Positions 1 through 8,988 of a stretch of 64,000 nucleotides of DNA are shown here, piece after piece (the first letter of the stretch is position 1; every line of letters starts with the position of its first letter). The position numbers and the translations under genes were made by a program. The stretch is from Nesterenkonia muleiensis (lineage in GTDB: Bacteria > Actinomycetota > Actinomycetes > Actinomycetales > Micrococcaceae): contig NZ_QWLD01000016.1 of the NCBI RefSeq assembly GCF_003600155.1, positions 1-64,000 of the forward strand. The letters run 5' to 3'. The notes below the pieces were generated by a model that was not told the origin of the DNA, made no database searches, and saw only the letters and a program-made list of their open reading frames with translations.

Positions 1-165
1 CTTTACCGGGACCCGTGCCTGTCTTAGCTCACCGACACACCACCTACTGGCGCACGCTCTAAGAAAAAATGGGCTGCGCTAGTAATACTAGATCGAGGCC
101 AGGTACTATACCCCTACGATCTATTCATTCGGCCCCGACCAAGACCTTCAAAATATTGACTCAGC
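1..165. other. Non-coding left edge
   Basis: No convincing gene is visible in the first 165 bases, which lie beyond the 3' end of moaE. The stretch is less GC-rich than its surroundings. It contains a perfect short palindrome (79-91) and the -10-like hexamer TACTAT near 104. It could be the promoter or the 3' end of a gene outside the window; the sequence does not decide. Confidence 0.5.
79..91. promoter_or_regulatory. CTAGTA-A-TACTAG palindrome
   Basis: A perfect inverted repeat with 6-base arms around a single base. A TACTAT hexamer lies about 12 bases to its right. It could be an operator for a gene left of the window. No second copy was noticed. Confidence 0.25.
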
Positions 166-585
166 TCAGCTGACCCCCACCCAGTCTTTGGTGCCGTCAG
201 TGTAGAACTGTTCCTTCCAGATCGGCACGATGGCTTTGATTCGCTCCACCAGCTCGGCGCAGGCGGCGAACGCCTCTGTCCGGTGAGCGGCAGCACAGGC
301 GGCTACCAGCGCATAATCGCCAATCTGCAGGCCCCCGACTCGGTGCGATGCCCATATCTGGACCTGGGTGTACTCGCTGGCGATGCCGGCACAAGCCTGC
401 GCAAGGACCTGGTCCGCACTGGGGTGGGCAGTGTAGTTCAGGGCTGTCACCGACCGGCCGCCGTCGTGATCCCGCACGATGCCGGAGAAGACCACGACGC
501 CGCCGCAGTCGGCGGACCACACCTCAGCCTCGGCCCGAGCCGGACTGAGCGGTTCGGCGGAAATCGATGAGTGGACCACGGTCAT
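166..585 (-). CDS. moaE: Molybdopterin synthase catalytic subunit MoaE
   Basis: This 139-aa protein is the large subunit of molybdopterin synthase, which moves sulfur from the MoaD C-terminus onto precursor Z to make molybdopterin in the cytoplasm. The length is normal. The HRVGGLQIGDYAL segment (about residues 81-93) and the C-terminal KAIVPIWKEQFYTDG stretch hold the family's conserved basic residues. The start codon overlaps the moaC stop (ATGA, 582-585), so it is the last gene of moeA-moaC-moaE. Its partner moaD is nearby on the other strand. The xanthine dehydrogenase encoded at 10107 is an obvious user of the cofactor. Confidence 0.95.
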   Translation of the reverse strand: MTVVHSSISAEPLSPARAEAEVWSADCGGVVVFSGIVRDHDGGRSVTALNYTAHPSADQVLAQACAGIASEYTQVQIWASHRVGGLQIGDYALVAACAAAHRTEAFAACAELVERIKAIVPIWKEQFYTDGTKDWVGVS

Positions 586-1097
586 GACCGACTCCAGTCA
601 CCGGAGGCTCCCCCGGATTTGGACACCACTTTGGTCTCGGTGATCACTGCGGCACGGTCCACGCCCTTGATCATGTCGTAGAGGGTCAGCGCAGCCACCG
701 AGGCCGCGGTCAGGGCCTCCATCTCCACTCCGGTCTGACCGGTGGTCTTCACTTCGGCGGTGATCTGCACACTGCCTGGCTCCGGAGTGTCAGACTCCAG
801 ATCCACCGTCACCTTGGCGATCGGCAGCGGATGGCACAGCGGCACCAGCTCGGAGGTCCTCTTGGCCGCCATGATGCCGGCAATCCGGGCGGTGCCCAGT
901 GCATCCCCCTTGACCAACCCGTGCGCGGCCAGCAGCCCAGTCACCTTTTGGGTGGTCACCACAGTGGAGACAGCCCGGGCAGTGCGGGAGCTGACGGGTT
1001 TGCCGGAGACATCGACCATCTGAGCACTGCCGTCTGGACGCACATGGGTGAGAGTCTGGCCTTTGCTCAGCGCTTGGTCTTTGCCCAGCTCAGTCAC
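582..1097 (-). CDS. moaC: Cyclic pyranopterin monophosphate synthase MoaC
   Basis: MoaC works with MoaA to convert GTP to cyclic pyranopterin monophosphate (precursor Z). The 171-aa protein carries the family blocks AGIMAAKRTSELVPLCHPL (about residues 72-90), TGVEMEALTA and YDMIK. These contain the conserved His and Lys of the active site. Its start overlaps the moeA stop by four bases, and its own stop overlaps the moaE start, so translation of all three is probably coupled. Length and motifs are ordinary. Confidence 0.96.
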   Translation of the reverse strand: MTELGKDQALSKGQTLTHVRPDGSAQMVDVSGKPVSSRTARAVSTVVTTQKVTGLLAAHGLVKGDALGTARIAGIMAAKRTSELVPLCHPLPIAKVTVDLESDTPEPGSVQITAEVKTTGQTGVEMEALTAASVAALTLYDMIKGVDRAAVITETKVVSKSGGASGDWSRS

Positions 1098-2416
1098 AGC
1101 AGAATCGCCTCCCGTAGGGTCCCGGCGGGGACATCAGTGTCGTCTTCGTGGAGCTCCAGCAAGGCGTGCGCCCGGGCCAGATGCCCGATCAGGTGAGAGC
1201 TGGAGCCCCCGACCGGCACTGCAGTGGCCGAGCCGTCGTCCTGCCTCAACTCTACGCGGCGGAACTGCCGCAGTCCCGGCGGAGAGCTGAATCGCTGCCC
1301 CACCTGTACCTGGACTCTGCGCTGCGGCGGACACCCGGGGTCCAGTTCCGCCAGCGCCGGACGCAGCAGGGTCTCCATGCTGACCGCACAGCTGACCGGA
1401 TTGCCGGGCAGCGCAATCAGCGCCGCCGGGCCATCGACACTGTCCAACGTCCCCCACCCTTGCGGGCCTCCGGGCTGCTGGGCCACCGAACCGAAGCTCA
1501 CCCCGCGGCCGGTCAGCGCCTGACGGACCACCTCATAGGCACCAGCACTGATCCCGCCGGCAGTGATGACCAGGTGGGGGCGGTGGTCAGCCAGCAGAGC
1601 ATCCAACCGCGCGGTGAAGGCCGACGGCGCATCGCTGGCCACCTGTGCCACGGTCACCTGGTGGCCGAGCCCCTCGCAGACTGCGCGGATCAAGGGCCCG
1701 TTAGCGTCGTAGAGCTGCCCGGGCTCAAGCGGCTCCCCGGGGGCGCGGATCTCCTCACCGGTGGTGATCACCAGTGTTCGGAGCGGCTCCAGCACGCTGA
1801 TCTCCGCGACCCCGCAGGCCGCCAGCAGCCCCAGCCTGCCCGGAGTCAGAACCTCACCGGCGTTGAGTACTGTCTCTCCGGCCGCCACATCCGAACCGGC
1901 TCGACGGATAAACCGTCCGGGTTCGCGGTCTGCCTCCGCCAGTGAGGCGAAACTCACCTCCGCTTGCCCCCCGCCAGACAGTGCCTCGAGGACGGCGAAT
2001 CCCTCCGCGGTCTTCTCCACGGGTATGACCAGGTCAGCGCCTGCAGGAATCGGCGCGCCGGTCATCACTGCCAGGCACTGCCCCGGCCGGAGCTCCGGTG
2101 CCGGTGAACCGGCAGCGACAGTGCCTGCCAGCGGGAGGGCGGGCCCGGCGTCGTCGTATGCTGTCAGATCACCGCTGCGCAGAGCGAAACCGTCCATCTG
2201 GGAGTTGTCGAACCCGGGAAGCTGGGCGGCAGCGGTCACCTCAGCTGCGCTGAACCGGCCGGAAAGCCCCGCAGCGCTCATCGGGAGGGCCTCGGCTCTC
2301 CGGTGCCTCAGTGCGGTCTCCAGGACCTCGCGAAGCCGGGCGATGTGGTCCTCCACGCTGACGCGGCCGTGCCGGGCGGACAGGACGGGAGCCCTGGACG
2401 TAGAATGGGAAGCCAT
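1094..2416 (-). CDS. moeA: Molybdopterin molybdotransferase MoeA
   Basis: MoeA inserts molybdate into adenylylated molybdopterin. With the ATG at 2416 the protein has 440 aa, usual for the family. An upstream in-frame ATG would add 61 residues of unrelated sequence and was rejected. Visible motifs are PGFDNSQMDGFA (N-terminal domain), MTGAPIPAGADLVIPVE, the GGISAGAYEVV loop of the MogA-like domain, and ALPGNPVSCAVSMETLLRPAL. The start shares a CATG with a possible moaA start on the other strand. A -10-like TACCCT lies 7 bases upstream, so the message may be leaderless. Confidence 0.94.
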   Translation of the reverse strand: MASHSTSRAPVLSARHGRVSVEDHIARLREVLETALRHRRAEALPMSAAGLSGRFSAAEVTAAAQLPGFDNSQMDGFALRSGDLTAYDDAGPALPLAGTVAAGSPAPELRPGQCLAVMTGAPIPAGADLVIPVEKTAEGFAVLEALSGGGQAEVSFASLAEADREPGRFIRRAGSDVAAGETVLNAGEVLTPGRLGLLAACGVAEISVLEPLRTLVITTGEEIRAPGEPLEPGQLYDANGPLIRAVCEGLGHQVTVAQVASDAPSAFTARLDALLADHRPHLVITAGGISAGAYEVVRQALTGRGVSFGSVAQQPGGPQGWGTLDSVDGPAALIALPGNPVSCAVSMETLLRPALAELDPGCPPQRRVQVQVGQRFSSPPGLRQFRRVELRQDDGSATAVPVGGSSSHLIGHLARAHALLELHEDDTDVPAGTLREAILL

Positions 2417-2422
2417 GACACC

Positions 2423-2429
2423 TAGGGTA
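2423..2429. promoter_or_regulatory. Bidirectional -10 element between moeA and moaA
   Basis: TAGGGT on the plus strand (2423-2428) and TACCCT on the minus strand (2429-2424) overlap. An ATG follows 7 bases downstream on the minus strand (moeA, 2416) and 10 bases downstream on the plus strand (moaA, 2439). No good Shine-Dalgarno precedes either start. This fits a symmetric promoter driving two nearly leaderless messages. A perfect palindrome, CTCGGCATGCCGAG (2433-2446), covers the moaA start. Confidence 0.4.
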
Positions 2430-2438
2430 GCGCTCGGC

Positions 2439-3560
2439 ATGCCGAGGGTGCCCACGTCCCAAGACCGCCCCGAACGGGATCCCGCCGACCACGAGTCCAA
2501 CAGCCCGGGCCCGAGCCCCCACGGCCTGGAGGAGGGCCTGATCGACCGGTTCGGACGGCGAGCCTCAGACCTCAGGCTCTCACTGATTGACAAGTGCAAC
2601 CTGCGCTGCAGCTACTGCATGCCTGCCGAGGGCCTGCCCTGGTTGAAGCGCGAGCAGCTGCTCACCGGCGATGAGGTCCGCCGGCTGGTCCGCATCGGGG
2701 TGCAGCAACTGGGCATCCGCGAGCTGCGGCTGACCGGCGGCGAACCCCTGGTCCGTCAGGATCTCGAGGAGATCATTGCCGGGATCCGTGCGGACCACCC
2801 AGAGCTTCCGATTGCGCTGACCACCAATGCCATCGGCCTGGACCGCAGGGCCGCTGGGCTGCGCAACGCCGGGCTGAGCAGGGTGAACATCTCCCTAGAC
2901 TCGGTGCACCGGGAGACCTTCGCCCAGCTGACCCGCCGGGACTCCCTGGACAAGGTGCTGACCGGGGTATCGGCTGCCGCTTCTGCCGGACTGACACCGT
3001 TGAAGATCAACGCGGTGCTGGTCCGCGGGGCCAACGACCACCAGGCCGCTGACCTGCTGAGCTGGTCGCTGGCCCACGGCTTCGAGCTGAGGTTCATCGA
3101 GCAGATGCCGCTGGAGGCCGATAGGACCTGGAAGCGGGAGGCCACTGTCACCGCAGCTGAGACCCGCAGTCTGCTCAGCCATCAGTATCGGATAGAGCCC
3201 GCAGAGGAGGATCGCGGCGGCGCCCCGGCTGAGCGGTTCACCGTGTGGGAAAAGGATGCCGGGGCCTTCTCCTCGCCGCTAGGGACCGTGGGGATCATCG
3301 CCAGTGTCACCGAGCCGTTCTGTGCCGCCTGCACTCGCACCAGAATCACCGCAGAGGGCCGGGTGATGAGCTGCCTGTTCTCCCAGGAAGAGGTGGACCT
3401 GATGGACCTGCTGCGCGGTGGCGCCACCGACACCGAGCTCGCCCGGCGGTGGGCGGAGGCCATGTGGGCCAAGCCCGCCGCCCACGGGACCGACAGGCCC
3501 GGCTTCGAGCTGCCCGGGTTTACCAGGCCAGAGCGGTCGATGTCGGCGATCGGAGGTTGA
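2439..3560 (+). CDS. moaA: GTP 3',8-cyclase MoaA (radical SAM)
   Basis: MoaA begins molybdopterin synthesis by radical rearrangement of GTP. The radical-SAM motif CNLRCSYC (CX3CX2C) lies about 50 residues from the start, followed by LRLTGGEPLVR. The C-terminal FCAACTRTR segment and a later Cys (SCLF) bind the second Fe-S cluster, and the protein ends in the essential Gly-Gly. With the ATG at 2439 it has 373 aa; an ATG at 2415 adds 8 residues and overlaps the moeA start codon. The open frame extends much further left but that part is antisense to moeA. moaD follows one base after the stop. Confidence 0.94.
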   Translation: MPRVPTSQDRPERDPADHESNSPGPSPHGLEEGLIDRFGRRASDLRLSLIDKCNLRCSYCMPAEGLPWLKREQLLTGDEVRRLVRIGVQQLGIRELRLTGGEPLVRQDLEEIIAGIRADHPELPIALTTNAIGLDRRAAGLRNAGLSRVNISLDSVHRETFAQLTRRDSLDKVLTGVSAAASAGLTPLKINAVLVRGANDHQAADLLSWSLAHGFELRFIEQMPLEADRTWKREATVTAAETRSLLSHQYRIEPAEEDRGGAPAERFTVWEKDAGAFSSPLGTVGIIASVTEPFCAACTRTRITAEGRVMSCLFSQEEVDLMDLLRGGATDTELARRWAEAMWAKPAAHGTDRPGFELPGFTRPERSMSAIGG

Positions 3561-3561
3561 G

Positions 3562-3837
3562 ATGGGTGACGTGACGGTTCGGCTCTACGCCGCAGCCGCG
3601 GAGGCTGCCGGTGCCCATCAGGTCAGCATCCAGGTCAGGGAAGATCCGCTGCTGCTGCGGGATCTGGTCGACCAGCTCACCCAGGCCAGCCCAGACCCCG
3701 GCAGCGGCGGCGTCGGCCTGCGGCGGGTCTGCGCCCAGTCCAGCTACCTGATCAACGGCACCCGCGCAGAGGTGGGCTCAGCACAGGTCAGCCCGGGCGA
3801 CACCGTCGACGTCCTCCCGCCGTTTGCCGGAGGCTGA
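3562..3837 (+). CDS. moaD: Molybdopterin synthase sulfur carrier MoaD
   Basis: This 91-aa ubiquitin-like protein carries thiocarboxylate sulfur to MoaE. It has the beta-grasp start VTVRLYAAAAEAAG and the diagnostic C-terminus PPFAGG, whose last Gly is activated. The ATG at 3562 lies just after the moaA stop with GGAGG (3552-3556) upstream. The open frame extends further left but has no motif there. A GC hairpin follows the stop. Confidence 0.93.
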   Translation: MGDVTVRLYAAAAEAAGAHQVSIQVREDPLLLRDLVDQLTQASPDPGSGGVGLRRVCAQSSYLINGTRAEVGSAQVSPGDTVDVLPPFAGG

Positions 3838-3839
3838 TC

Positions 3840-3856
3840 GGCCGCTTCAGGCGGCC
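3840..3856. terminator. GC-rich hairpin between convergent moaD and ABC permease
   Basis: GGCCGC-TTCAG-GCGGCC forms a perfect 6-bp stem. It sits exactly where the plus-strand moa genes and the minus-strand transporter operon converge, and the permease stop codon lies in the loop. It has no clear U-tract on either side. A shared bidirectional terminator is the likely role. Confidence 0.55.
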
Positions 3857-4641
3857 AGGCCGATGCCGGTGCTGCGGGCCACCAGCCGCTCGGCGACCCC
3901 GATGAACGAGTACACCACCAATGAGGCCAGCGTGACGATGAGCACTGAGGCCCAGAGCCGGTCATAGTCGGTCTGGGTCACAGCCTGGATGATGCCGTAG
4001 CCCATCCCGTCGCCGGTGGCCAGCCACTCAGCCAGCATCGCCCCGGTCAGCGCCCCGGGGATGGAGACCCGTGCGGCGGTGAAGAAGCTGGGCAGTGAGG
4101 CCGGCATCCCGACCTTCTGCAGCACGGTGGCCCGGTTCCCGCCGTAGACCTGAACGACCTCCGTCATCGCCGGGGAGGCTGAACGCAGCCCTTCCACGAT
4201 GGTCACCAGGGCGGGGAAGATCACCACAATAGTGCCCATGGCTGCCACCGAGGCCCAGTCCCGGCCGAAGATCAGCACGATGATCGGGGCCATCGCCACC
4301 AGCGGCACCGATCGGCAGATCATCGCCAGCGGCATGACCGCGGCTTCGAACCCTTTGGAAATCTGGAAAGCCATGGCTGTCAGCGCGGCGACGAACATGC
4401 CCACCCCGAATCCGATGAGCGTGTCCAGCATGGTGATCCAGAAGTCGGCGAAGACCACCTCACGGTGCGCGGCGGACTCAGGGTGGGTGAACAGATACTG
4501 GTAGACGTCTGCGGGATTCTTGCCGATGATCGGGCTGACGTCGAAGAACCAGAGGGCACCCACCCAGACAGCAGTGATCACCGCCAGCGAGGCAGCCAGT
4601 CTGACCAGGGGAATCAGCACAGCGCGCAGGATCGGATTCAT
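3847..4641 (-). CDS. ABC transporter permease (SsuC/ThiX type)
   Basis: This 264-aa inner-membrane permease of the BPD_transp_1 fold has about six hydrophobic segments. The coupling motif around EGLRSASPAMTEVVQVYGGNRATVLQKVGMPASLP matches the nitrate/sulfonate/pyrimidine (NMT1) branch of importers. It is last in the operon of deaminase, binding protein, ATPase and two permeases, seven bases after the previous gene. The neighbouring deaminase suggests a nucleobase or related ring compound as substrate; this is inferred from context. Confidence 0.88.
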   Translation of the reverse strand: MNPILRAVLIPLVRLAASLAVITAVWVGALWFFDVSPIIGKNPADVYQYLFTHPESAAHREVVFADFWITMLDTLIGFGVGMFVAALTAMAFQISKGFEAAVMPLAMICRSVPLVAMAPIIVLIFGRDWASVAAMGTIVVIFPALVTIVEGLRSASPAMTEVVQVYGGNRATVLQKVGMPASLPSFFTAARVSIPGALTGAMLAEWLATGDGMGYGIIQAVTQTDYDRLWASVLIVTLASLVVYSFIGVAERLVARSTGIGLAA

Positions 4642-4648
4642 GGGCGCA

Positions 4649-5455
4649 TTACCTCCTGGTCCACGGGGTCGCGTAGCGGCCGACTACGGCGATGACGGCA
4701 TAGGCGATGCCTGCCACGATCACCCCAACGATGGCCAGGGCCCAGAGCCGCTCGACATTATTGCCCTGGGCGGCGACCATCGCCGGACCCAGGCCGCGGG
4801 TGATGCCGCCGACGTACTCGCCGAGAATCGCACCCAGCACCGATGCCGGTGCGGCGATCTTCAGCGCGGTGAGCACATAGGGAATCGCGCCGATGAGCTG
4901 GACTTTGCGCAGCTGGTCGAACCGGTTTCCCCCGGCCACGGTGATCACATCCAGCCCGGCCTTATCCGCTGACTTCAGTCCCTGGATGGTGGTGACCACG
5001 GTGACGAAGTAGACCGAGAGCCCAGCCAGCACATTGGCCGTCATCGGCTGGCCTCCGACGGCATAGACCACAGGGCCGATGGCGATCAGCGGCAGACAGT
5101 AGGTGATGACCGCCAGCTGGGTGGCGATGTTCTCCAGCCACGGGGCGATCAGCACCAGGGATGCGGTGAGCACCGCGAGCAGGTTGCCGACCGCGAAGCC
5201 GGTGGCGGCCGCGGTGAGCGTCACTGAGATGTTGCGCCAGTAGAAGGAGAAGCCGTCGTCGAGCATCTGCGCGGCCACCGCGAACGGGGTGGGAATCGCG
5301 GAGGCGCCTCCAGCGGCGGTACCGATGGTGCCGAAAGCACCCACCAGCCACCAGAGCAGGATGAACGCGCCCAGTCCCACTGCGCCAGGAACCCAGCTGG
5401 GAACACGCAGCCTCCGGCCGGCAGTGCCTGTACCGGGTACAGCGAGAGTGGTCAT
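4649..5455 (-). CDS. ABC transporter permease (SsuC/ThiX type)
   Basis: This 268-aa second permease of the importer has the same fold as its downstream neighbour. It has several transmembrane segments and a coupling helix near GLKSADKAGLDVITVAGGNRFDQLRKVQLIGAIP. The ATG at 5455 is one base from the ATPase stop; the longer frame (to 5509) overlaps the ATPase and has no motif. Two unequal permeases imply a heterodimeric membrane channel. Confidence 0.88.
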   Translation of the reverse strand: MTTLAVPGTGTAGRRLRVPSWVPGAVGLGAFILLWWLVGAFGTIGTAAGGASAIPTPFAVAAQMLDDGFSFYWRNISVTLTAAATGFAVGNLLAVLTASLVLIAPWLENIATQLAVITYCLPLIAIGPVVYAVGGQPMTANVLAGLSVYFVTVVTTIQGLKSADKAGLDVITVAGGNRFDQLRKVQLIGAIPYVLTALKIAAPASVLGAILGEYVGGITRGLGPAMVAAQGNNVERLWALAIVGVIVAGIAYAVIAVVGRYATPWTRR

Positions 5456-5456
5456 C

Positions 5457-6281
5457 TCAGTGCCCTCCTGGTTCGCTGGTGCCGAAGAGCAGATCGGAGG
5501 CGTGGTCAACCAGGGCGTGGAACTCCGGGGTGCGCTGCAGCTCCGGGGTGCGTGGGCGTGGCAGATCGACCTCGAACACCTCTTTGACCCGGCCCGGGCG
5601 CGCGCTCATCACCGCGACCACGTCGGAGAGGAAGATCGCCTCGGAGATGCCGTGGGTAACCATCAGCGTGGTGGCCGGTTTCTCCTCCAGGATACGCATC
5701 AGTTCGATGTTCATCCGCTGGCGGGTCATATCGTCGAGTGCGCCGAACGGCTCATCCAGCAGCAGCACCGAAGGCTTGACCACCAGTGCCCGGGCGATCG
5801 AGACCCGCTGGCGCATACCGCCGGAGAGCTGGCCGGGGCGGGAATGCTCGAACCCGGAGAGGCCCACCAGCTCGATGAGCTCATCGATCAGGCCGGGCGC
5901 AGGCTTGATTCCGGCGACTTCCAGCGGGAGCCTGATATTGGAGTAGACGCTGCGCCAGGGCAGCAGCGCCGAGTCCTGGAAGGCGATGCCCAGCTGGTTG
6001 GCCGAGCGCAGCTGGTCCGGAGTCTGCCCGTCCACCAGCAGGCTTCCTGCGCTGGGCTCCTCCAACCCGGCCAGCATGCGCAGCACCGTGGACTTGCCGC
6101 AGCCGGAGGGACCTAGCAGGGAGAGGAAGGTTCCCTGTCCGGTGGCGAGGCTGACGTCTTCCAGCGCGCTGACCTGCTTCTTGCCGGAGCCGAAGATCTT
6201 GCCGAGTCCGGTGATGTTGATCCCCTCCCCGCTCAGAAGCGGGGTGGAACCAGTGGCGGGGTTCTCAGTGGCGATAGTCAT
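5457..6281 (-). CDS. ABC transporter ATP-binding protein (SsuB/TauB type)
   Basis: This 274-aa ATPase energises the importer. Walker A is GPSGCGKST (about residue 58), the signature is LSGGMRQR, Walker B is [13 protein letters not shown], and the switch His is in [10 protein letters not shown]. The Q-loop lies near [11 protein letters not shown]. This pattern is typical of nitrate/taurine/pyrimidine-type importers. The ATG at 6281 is preceded by GGAAGGAGAAG. The DNA has a small tandem duplication around 5520-5545 giving a repeated RTPE in the C-terminal tail. Confidence 0.92.
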   Translation of the reverse strand: MTIATENPATGSTPLLSGEGINITGLGKIFGSGKKQVSALEDVSLATGQGTFLSLLGPSGCGKSTVLRMLAGLEEPSAGSLLVDGQTPDQLRSANQLGIAFQDSALLPWRSVYSNIRLPLEVAGIKPAPGLIDELIELVGLSGFEHSRPGQLSGGMRQRVSIARALVVKPSVLLLDEPFGALDDMTRQRMNIELMRILEEKPATTLMVTHGISEAIFLSDVVAVMSARPGRVKEVFEVDLPRPRTPELQRTPEFHALVDHASDLLFGTSEPGGH

Positions 6282-6309
6282 GGACTTCTCCTTCCTCTCC
6301 CGTGCAGGA

Positions 6310-7362
6310 TCAGGGTTCGATCAGGTCTGGGTTCTCTTCGTAGACCTCTTCCAGAAGGGTGAGGTCGAACAGGTCATCCGGTACGTCATAGCCCACGACC
6401 TCGATGGCCTCCAGGGTGTCGGCCACCAGCTCATCGCTCATGGTCAGCAGGCCGTTCTCCTCAGTCCACTCATCGGAGATCAGCGGAGCCTGACGCTCGG
6501 CGGTGAGCAGCTGGTGCTCCATATCCAGCCCTTGGTCGGCGGCCCAGTCCTCCACGGTGACCTGGGCGGCATCGTCGTGGTCCTCCAAGGCGGTGTGCCA
6601 GCCGCGGATGGTTCCGGCCAGCAGGGCCTTCAGCTCCTCACGGCTGCTCTCGATAGTCTCTTCGGTGGCGATGATGGACCCGGCGGCGAACGGCAGGCCG
6701 TGCTCGTAGAAGTAGAGGTACTCGACGTCGTGGCCGTCCAGCTCCACATCGATGGCCTGGTTGGTGGCATAGCCGATATAGGCGTCCACCTCGCCGTTGG
6801 AGAGCGGCTCTGCGGTGCCACCGGTGGAGACCATCTCCACATCGTCGGGGTCGATGCCGTTGACGTCGAGGAAGGCGTAGTAGACCCCCTCATTATTCGG
6901 CGCCACACCCACGCTCATCCCGATGAGGTCCTCCGGTTCTGTGGCGGGGTTGTCCCCCAGTGAGAAGATCGCGAAGGCGTTGCGCTGGAACACTGAGCCG
7001 ATGACCTTGACTCCGGCATCATCACCTTCACTGTCGTAGAAGGACCCCACGTCGATCGGGTTGGAGAGCCCTGCCAGTCCGGTGCCAGTGGCGATCTGGG
7101 TCACCGAGGGGGTGGCGGCGGGACCGCCGGTGATCAGCTCGACCTCCTCGAAGCCCTCCTCCTCGTAGTAGCCTTCATCCACTCCGTAGTACATGCCGGC
7201 GAACTCTGCGGTCATGATCCACGAGAGCGGGACCTCGACGGAGCCGAAGTCGCCGTCGGAATCCCCGCCGTTGTCCCCGTTGCCGCAGCTGGTCAGTGCC
7301 AGTGCGCCCACAGCAGCGGCAGCGGTGAGCTTGGTCGTGGTGACAGTGGTCTTGGTGTTCAT
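6310..7362 (-). CDS. NMT1/THI5-type substrate-binding lipoprotein
   Basis: This is the extracytoplasmic binding protein of the importer. With the ATG at 7362 it has 350 aa, a hydrophobic signal peptide and the lipobox ALTSC, followed by a Gly/Asp-rich linker. The mature start ([24 protein letters not shown]) matches the THI5/NMT1 family, whose members bind pyrimidine precursors, riboflavin or related rings. The sequence is strongly acidic, which may reflect a salt-tolerant host. The upstream deaminase points to purine-like cargo, but the ligand cannot be read from the sequence. Confidence 0.87.
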   Translation of the reverse strand: MNTKTTVTTTKLTAAAAVGALALTSCGNGDNGGDSDGDFGSVEVPLSWIMTAEFAGMYYGVDEGYYEEEGFEEVELITGGPAATPSVTQIATGTGLAGLSNPIDVGSFYDSEGDDAGVKVIGSVFQRNAFAIFSLGDNPATEPEDLIGMSVGVAPNNEGVYYAFLDVNGIDPDDVEMVSTGGTAEPLSNGEVDAYIGYATNQAIDVELDGHDVEYLYFYEHGLPFAAGSIIATEETIESSREELKALLAGTIRGWHTALEDHDDAAQVTVEDWAADQGLDMEHQLLTAERQAPLISDEWTEENGLLTMSDELVADTLEAIEVVGYDVPDDLFDLTLLEEVYEENPDLIEP

Positions 7363-7409
7363 GGTGATCTCTCTCTCAGGTGGTGCGAACAGTGCGAGTG
7401 GTGAAAAAA

Positions 7410-8837
7410 TCATCTCTGCATCGCCTCGGCGGCAGTGCGGTGGCGGGCGACGACGTCCTCCAGGCCCGGGAGCTGCAGCTGCCCCTGGGTGAGCCGCTCG
7501 CCGCCGTTGACGAAGACGGTGTGCGCCCGGGCAGGTCCGGAGCGCAGCCAGCCCTCCACCGGATCGGTGAGCACGCCTGTCTGCGACAGCCGGGCCGAAT
7601 CCCAGATGACCAGGTCGGCGCAGGCTCCGGGGTTCAGATGGCCGATCTCATCGGCCCAGCCGAGAGTGGCTGCTGAGCCCTCGGTGGCCATATTCAGCGC
7701 CTCCCGGGCGGTGAAGGAGTCCGGTCCGTGCCGGAAACGGCCCAGCAGCAACGCGGTTCGGGTTTCCTGCCACAGGTCGGCGGAGTCTGCCGAGGCGGAT
7801 CCGTCGCAGCCGATTCCCACTGCCATGCCCATTGACCGCAGGGTCTTGGCGTCGGCGGCGTCGCCGCAGATGATCATGTTCGAGCTCGGGCACTGCGTAG
7901 CGCCCACGCCGGCTTCGGCCAGCCGCCGGTTCTCCTGATCCGAGCCGTAGACGTAGTGGGCCACCCAGGACCGGGGCGTGGCCCAACCGCAGTCCTCGAA
8001 GTACTCCACCGGACGCCGGCCGTAGACTTCAAGCGCGTAGTCGTCCTCGTCGGTGTCCTCCGCCAGATGGGTGTGGAGGCGTACGTCGTACTTCTCCGCC
8101 AGCTCAGCGGTGGATCGCATGATGGACTCGCTGACTGAGAACATCGAGCAGGGGGCCAGGGCCACCCGGGTCATCGCTCCCGGTGCGGGATCGTGGTAGG
8201 TCTGGATCAGCCGCTCTGAGTCGCTCAGGATGGTGTCCTCGTCCTGGACCACCTCCTTGGGCGGCAGTCCACCGTCCTCCACCGAGCGGGTCATGGAGCC
8301 GCGGTTGGCCATGAACCGGAACCCGACCTCTGTGACCGCCTGGATCTGGGCGTCGATAAGCCTCGGGACGGGGTGAACGTACATATGGTCCGAGCTGGTG
8401 GTGCACCCTCCGGTGAGCAGTTCGGCAGCGGCCACATAGGTGGAGAGGTAGACCGACTCCTCATGGAGCCCAGCCCATTTGGGGTAGAGCGTGGTCAGCC
8501 ACTGGAACAGCGTTCCGTTCACCGCCGGGGCGTAGGCCCGGGTGAGGTTCTGGTACATGTGATGGTGGGTATTGATCAGACCGGGGGTGAGCAGCCGTCC
8601 ACCGGCATCGAGCCTGCGCTGGGCCTCAGGCATCGGCTGCCCCATCCTGCCTGCACTATGCACCCTGCCGTCCTGGATGGCCAGCCATCCGCCGTCGACC
8701 TCCCGGCCGGCGGACTGAGCAGATTCGACATCCGTGACCCCAGCGGCTTGTTCGGCCGCTGAGGCTTTTTGAGACTGCAGCACCACATAGGCGTTGGTGA
8801 TCAGCGTCTCGACGGCAGGTGTGGTTGTCACCAGCAT
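7410..8837 (-). CDS. Amidohydrolase, probable 8-oxoguanine deaminase
   Basis: This 475-aa enzyme belongs to the ATZ/TRZ-like amidohydrolases. Metal and active-site motifs are INTHHHMYQNLTRAY, TTSSDHMYVHP, HTHLAED, and GIGCDGSASAD near the conserved Asp. The TTSSDHMY segment and overall order match characterised 8-oxoguanine deaminases, which turn 8-oxoguanine into urate and ammonia. It heads the operon with the NMT1-type importer. The ATG at 8837 has AGAGAGG three bases upstream. A -10-like GATACT (8858-8863) and an operator-like palindrome (8880-8895) lie in the promoter. Guanine or another aminated ring remains possible. Confidence 0.8.
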   Translation of the reverse strand: MLVTTTPAVETLITNAYVVLQSQKASAAEQAAGVTDVESAQSAGREVDGGWLAIQDGRVHSAGRMGQPMPEAQRRLDAGGRLLTPGLINTHHHMYQNLTRAYAPAVNGTLFQWLTTLYPKWAGLHEESVYLSTYVAAAELLTGGCTTSSDHMYVHPVPRLIDAQIQAVTEVGFRFMANRGSMTRSVEDGGLPPKEVVQDEDTILSDSERLIQTYHDPAPGAMTRVALAPCSMFSVSESIMRSTAELAEKYDVRLHTHLAEDTDEDDYALEVYGRRPVEYFEDCGWATPRSWVAHYVYGSDQENRRLAEAGVGATQCPSSNMIICGDAADAKTLRSMGMAVGIGCDGSASADSADLWQETRTALLLGRFRHGPDSFTAREALNMATEGSAATLGWADEIGHLNPGACADLVIWDSARLSQTGVLTDPVEGWLRSGPARAHTVFVNGGERLTQGQLQLPGLEDVVARHRTAAEAMQR

Positions 8838-8879
8838 GGGCCTCTCTGAACTGTGCGAGTATCAGCACCGCCCACGGTA

Positions 8880-8895
8880 TGAAACGTTTGTTTCG
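8880..8895. promoter_or_regulatory. Purine-region palindrome, copy 1
   Basis: TGAAACGTTTGTTTCG is an inverted repeat with arms TGAAAC/GTTTCg around four bases. It overlaps the likely -35 region of the deaminase operon, about 16 bases from the -10-like GATACT at 8858-8863 (minus strand). Close matches occur at 8989-9004 and 20186-20201. Confidence 0.6.
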
Positions 8896-8988
8896 TCGCA
8901 CTCACTTGAGTATTACAACCAGGTAAACCGCGAGTGGAAATGTTCCCTGTCACAAGGCTGTAACAGAGTTCTCGCTAGTCTCTGGTGA

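Noticed and set aside
1761-2438. Long N-terminal extension of the moaA open frame
   Set aside because: It is antisense to moeA, has no motif, and MoaA of normal length starts near 2415-2439.
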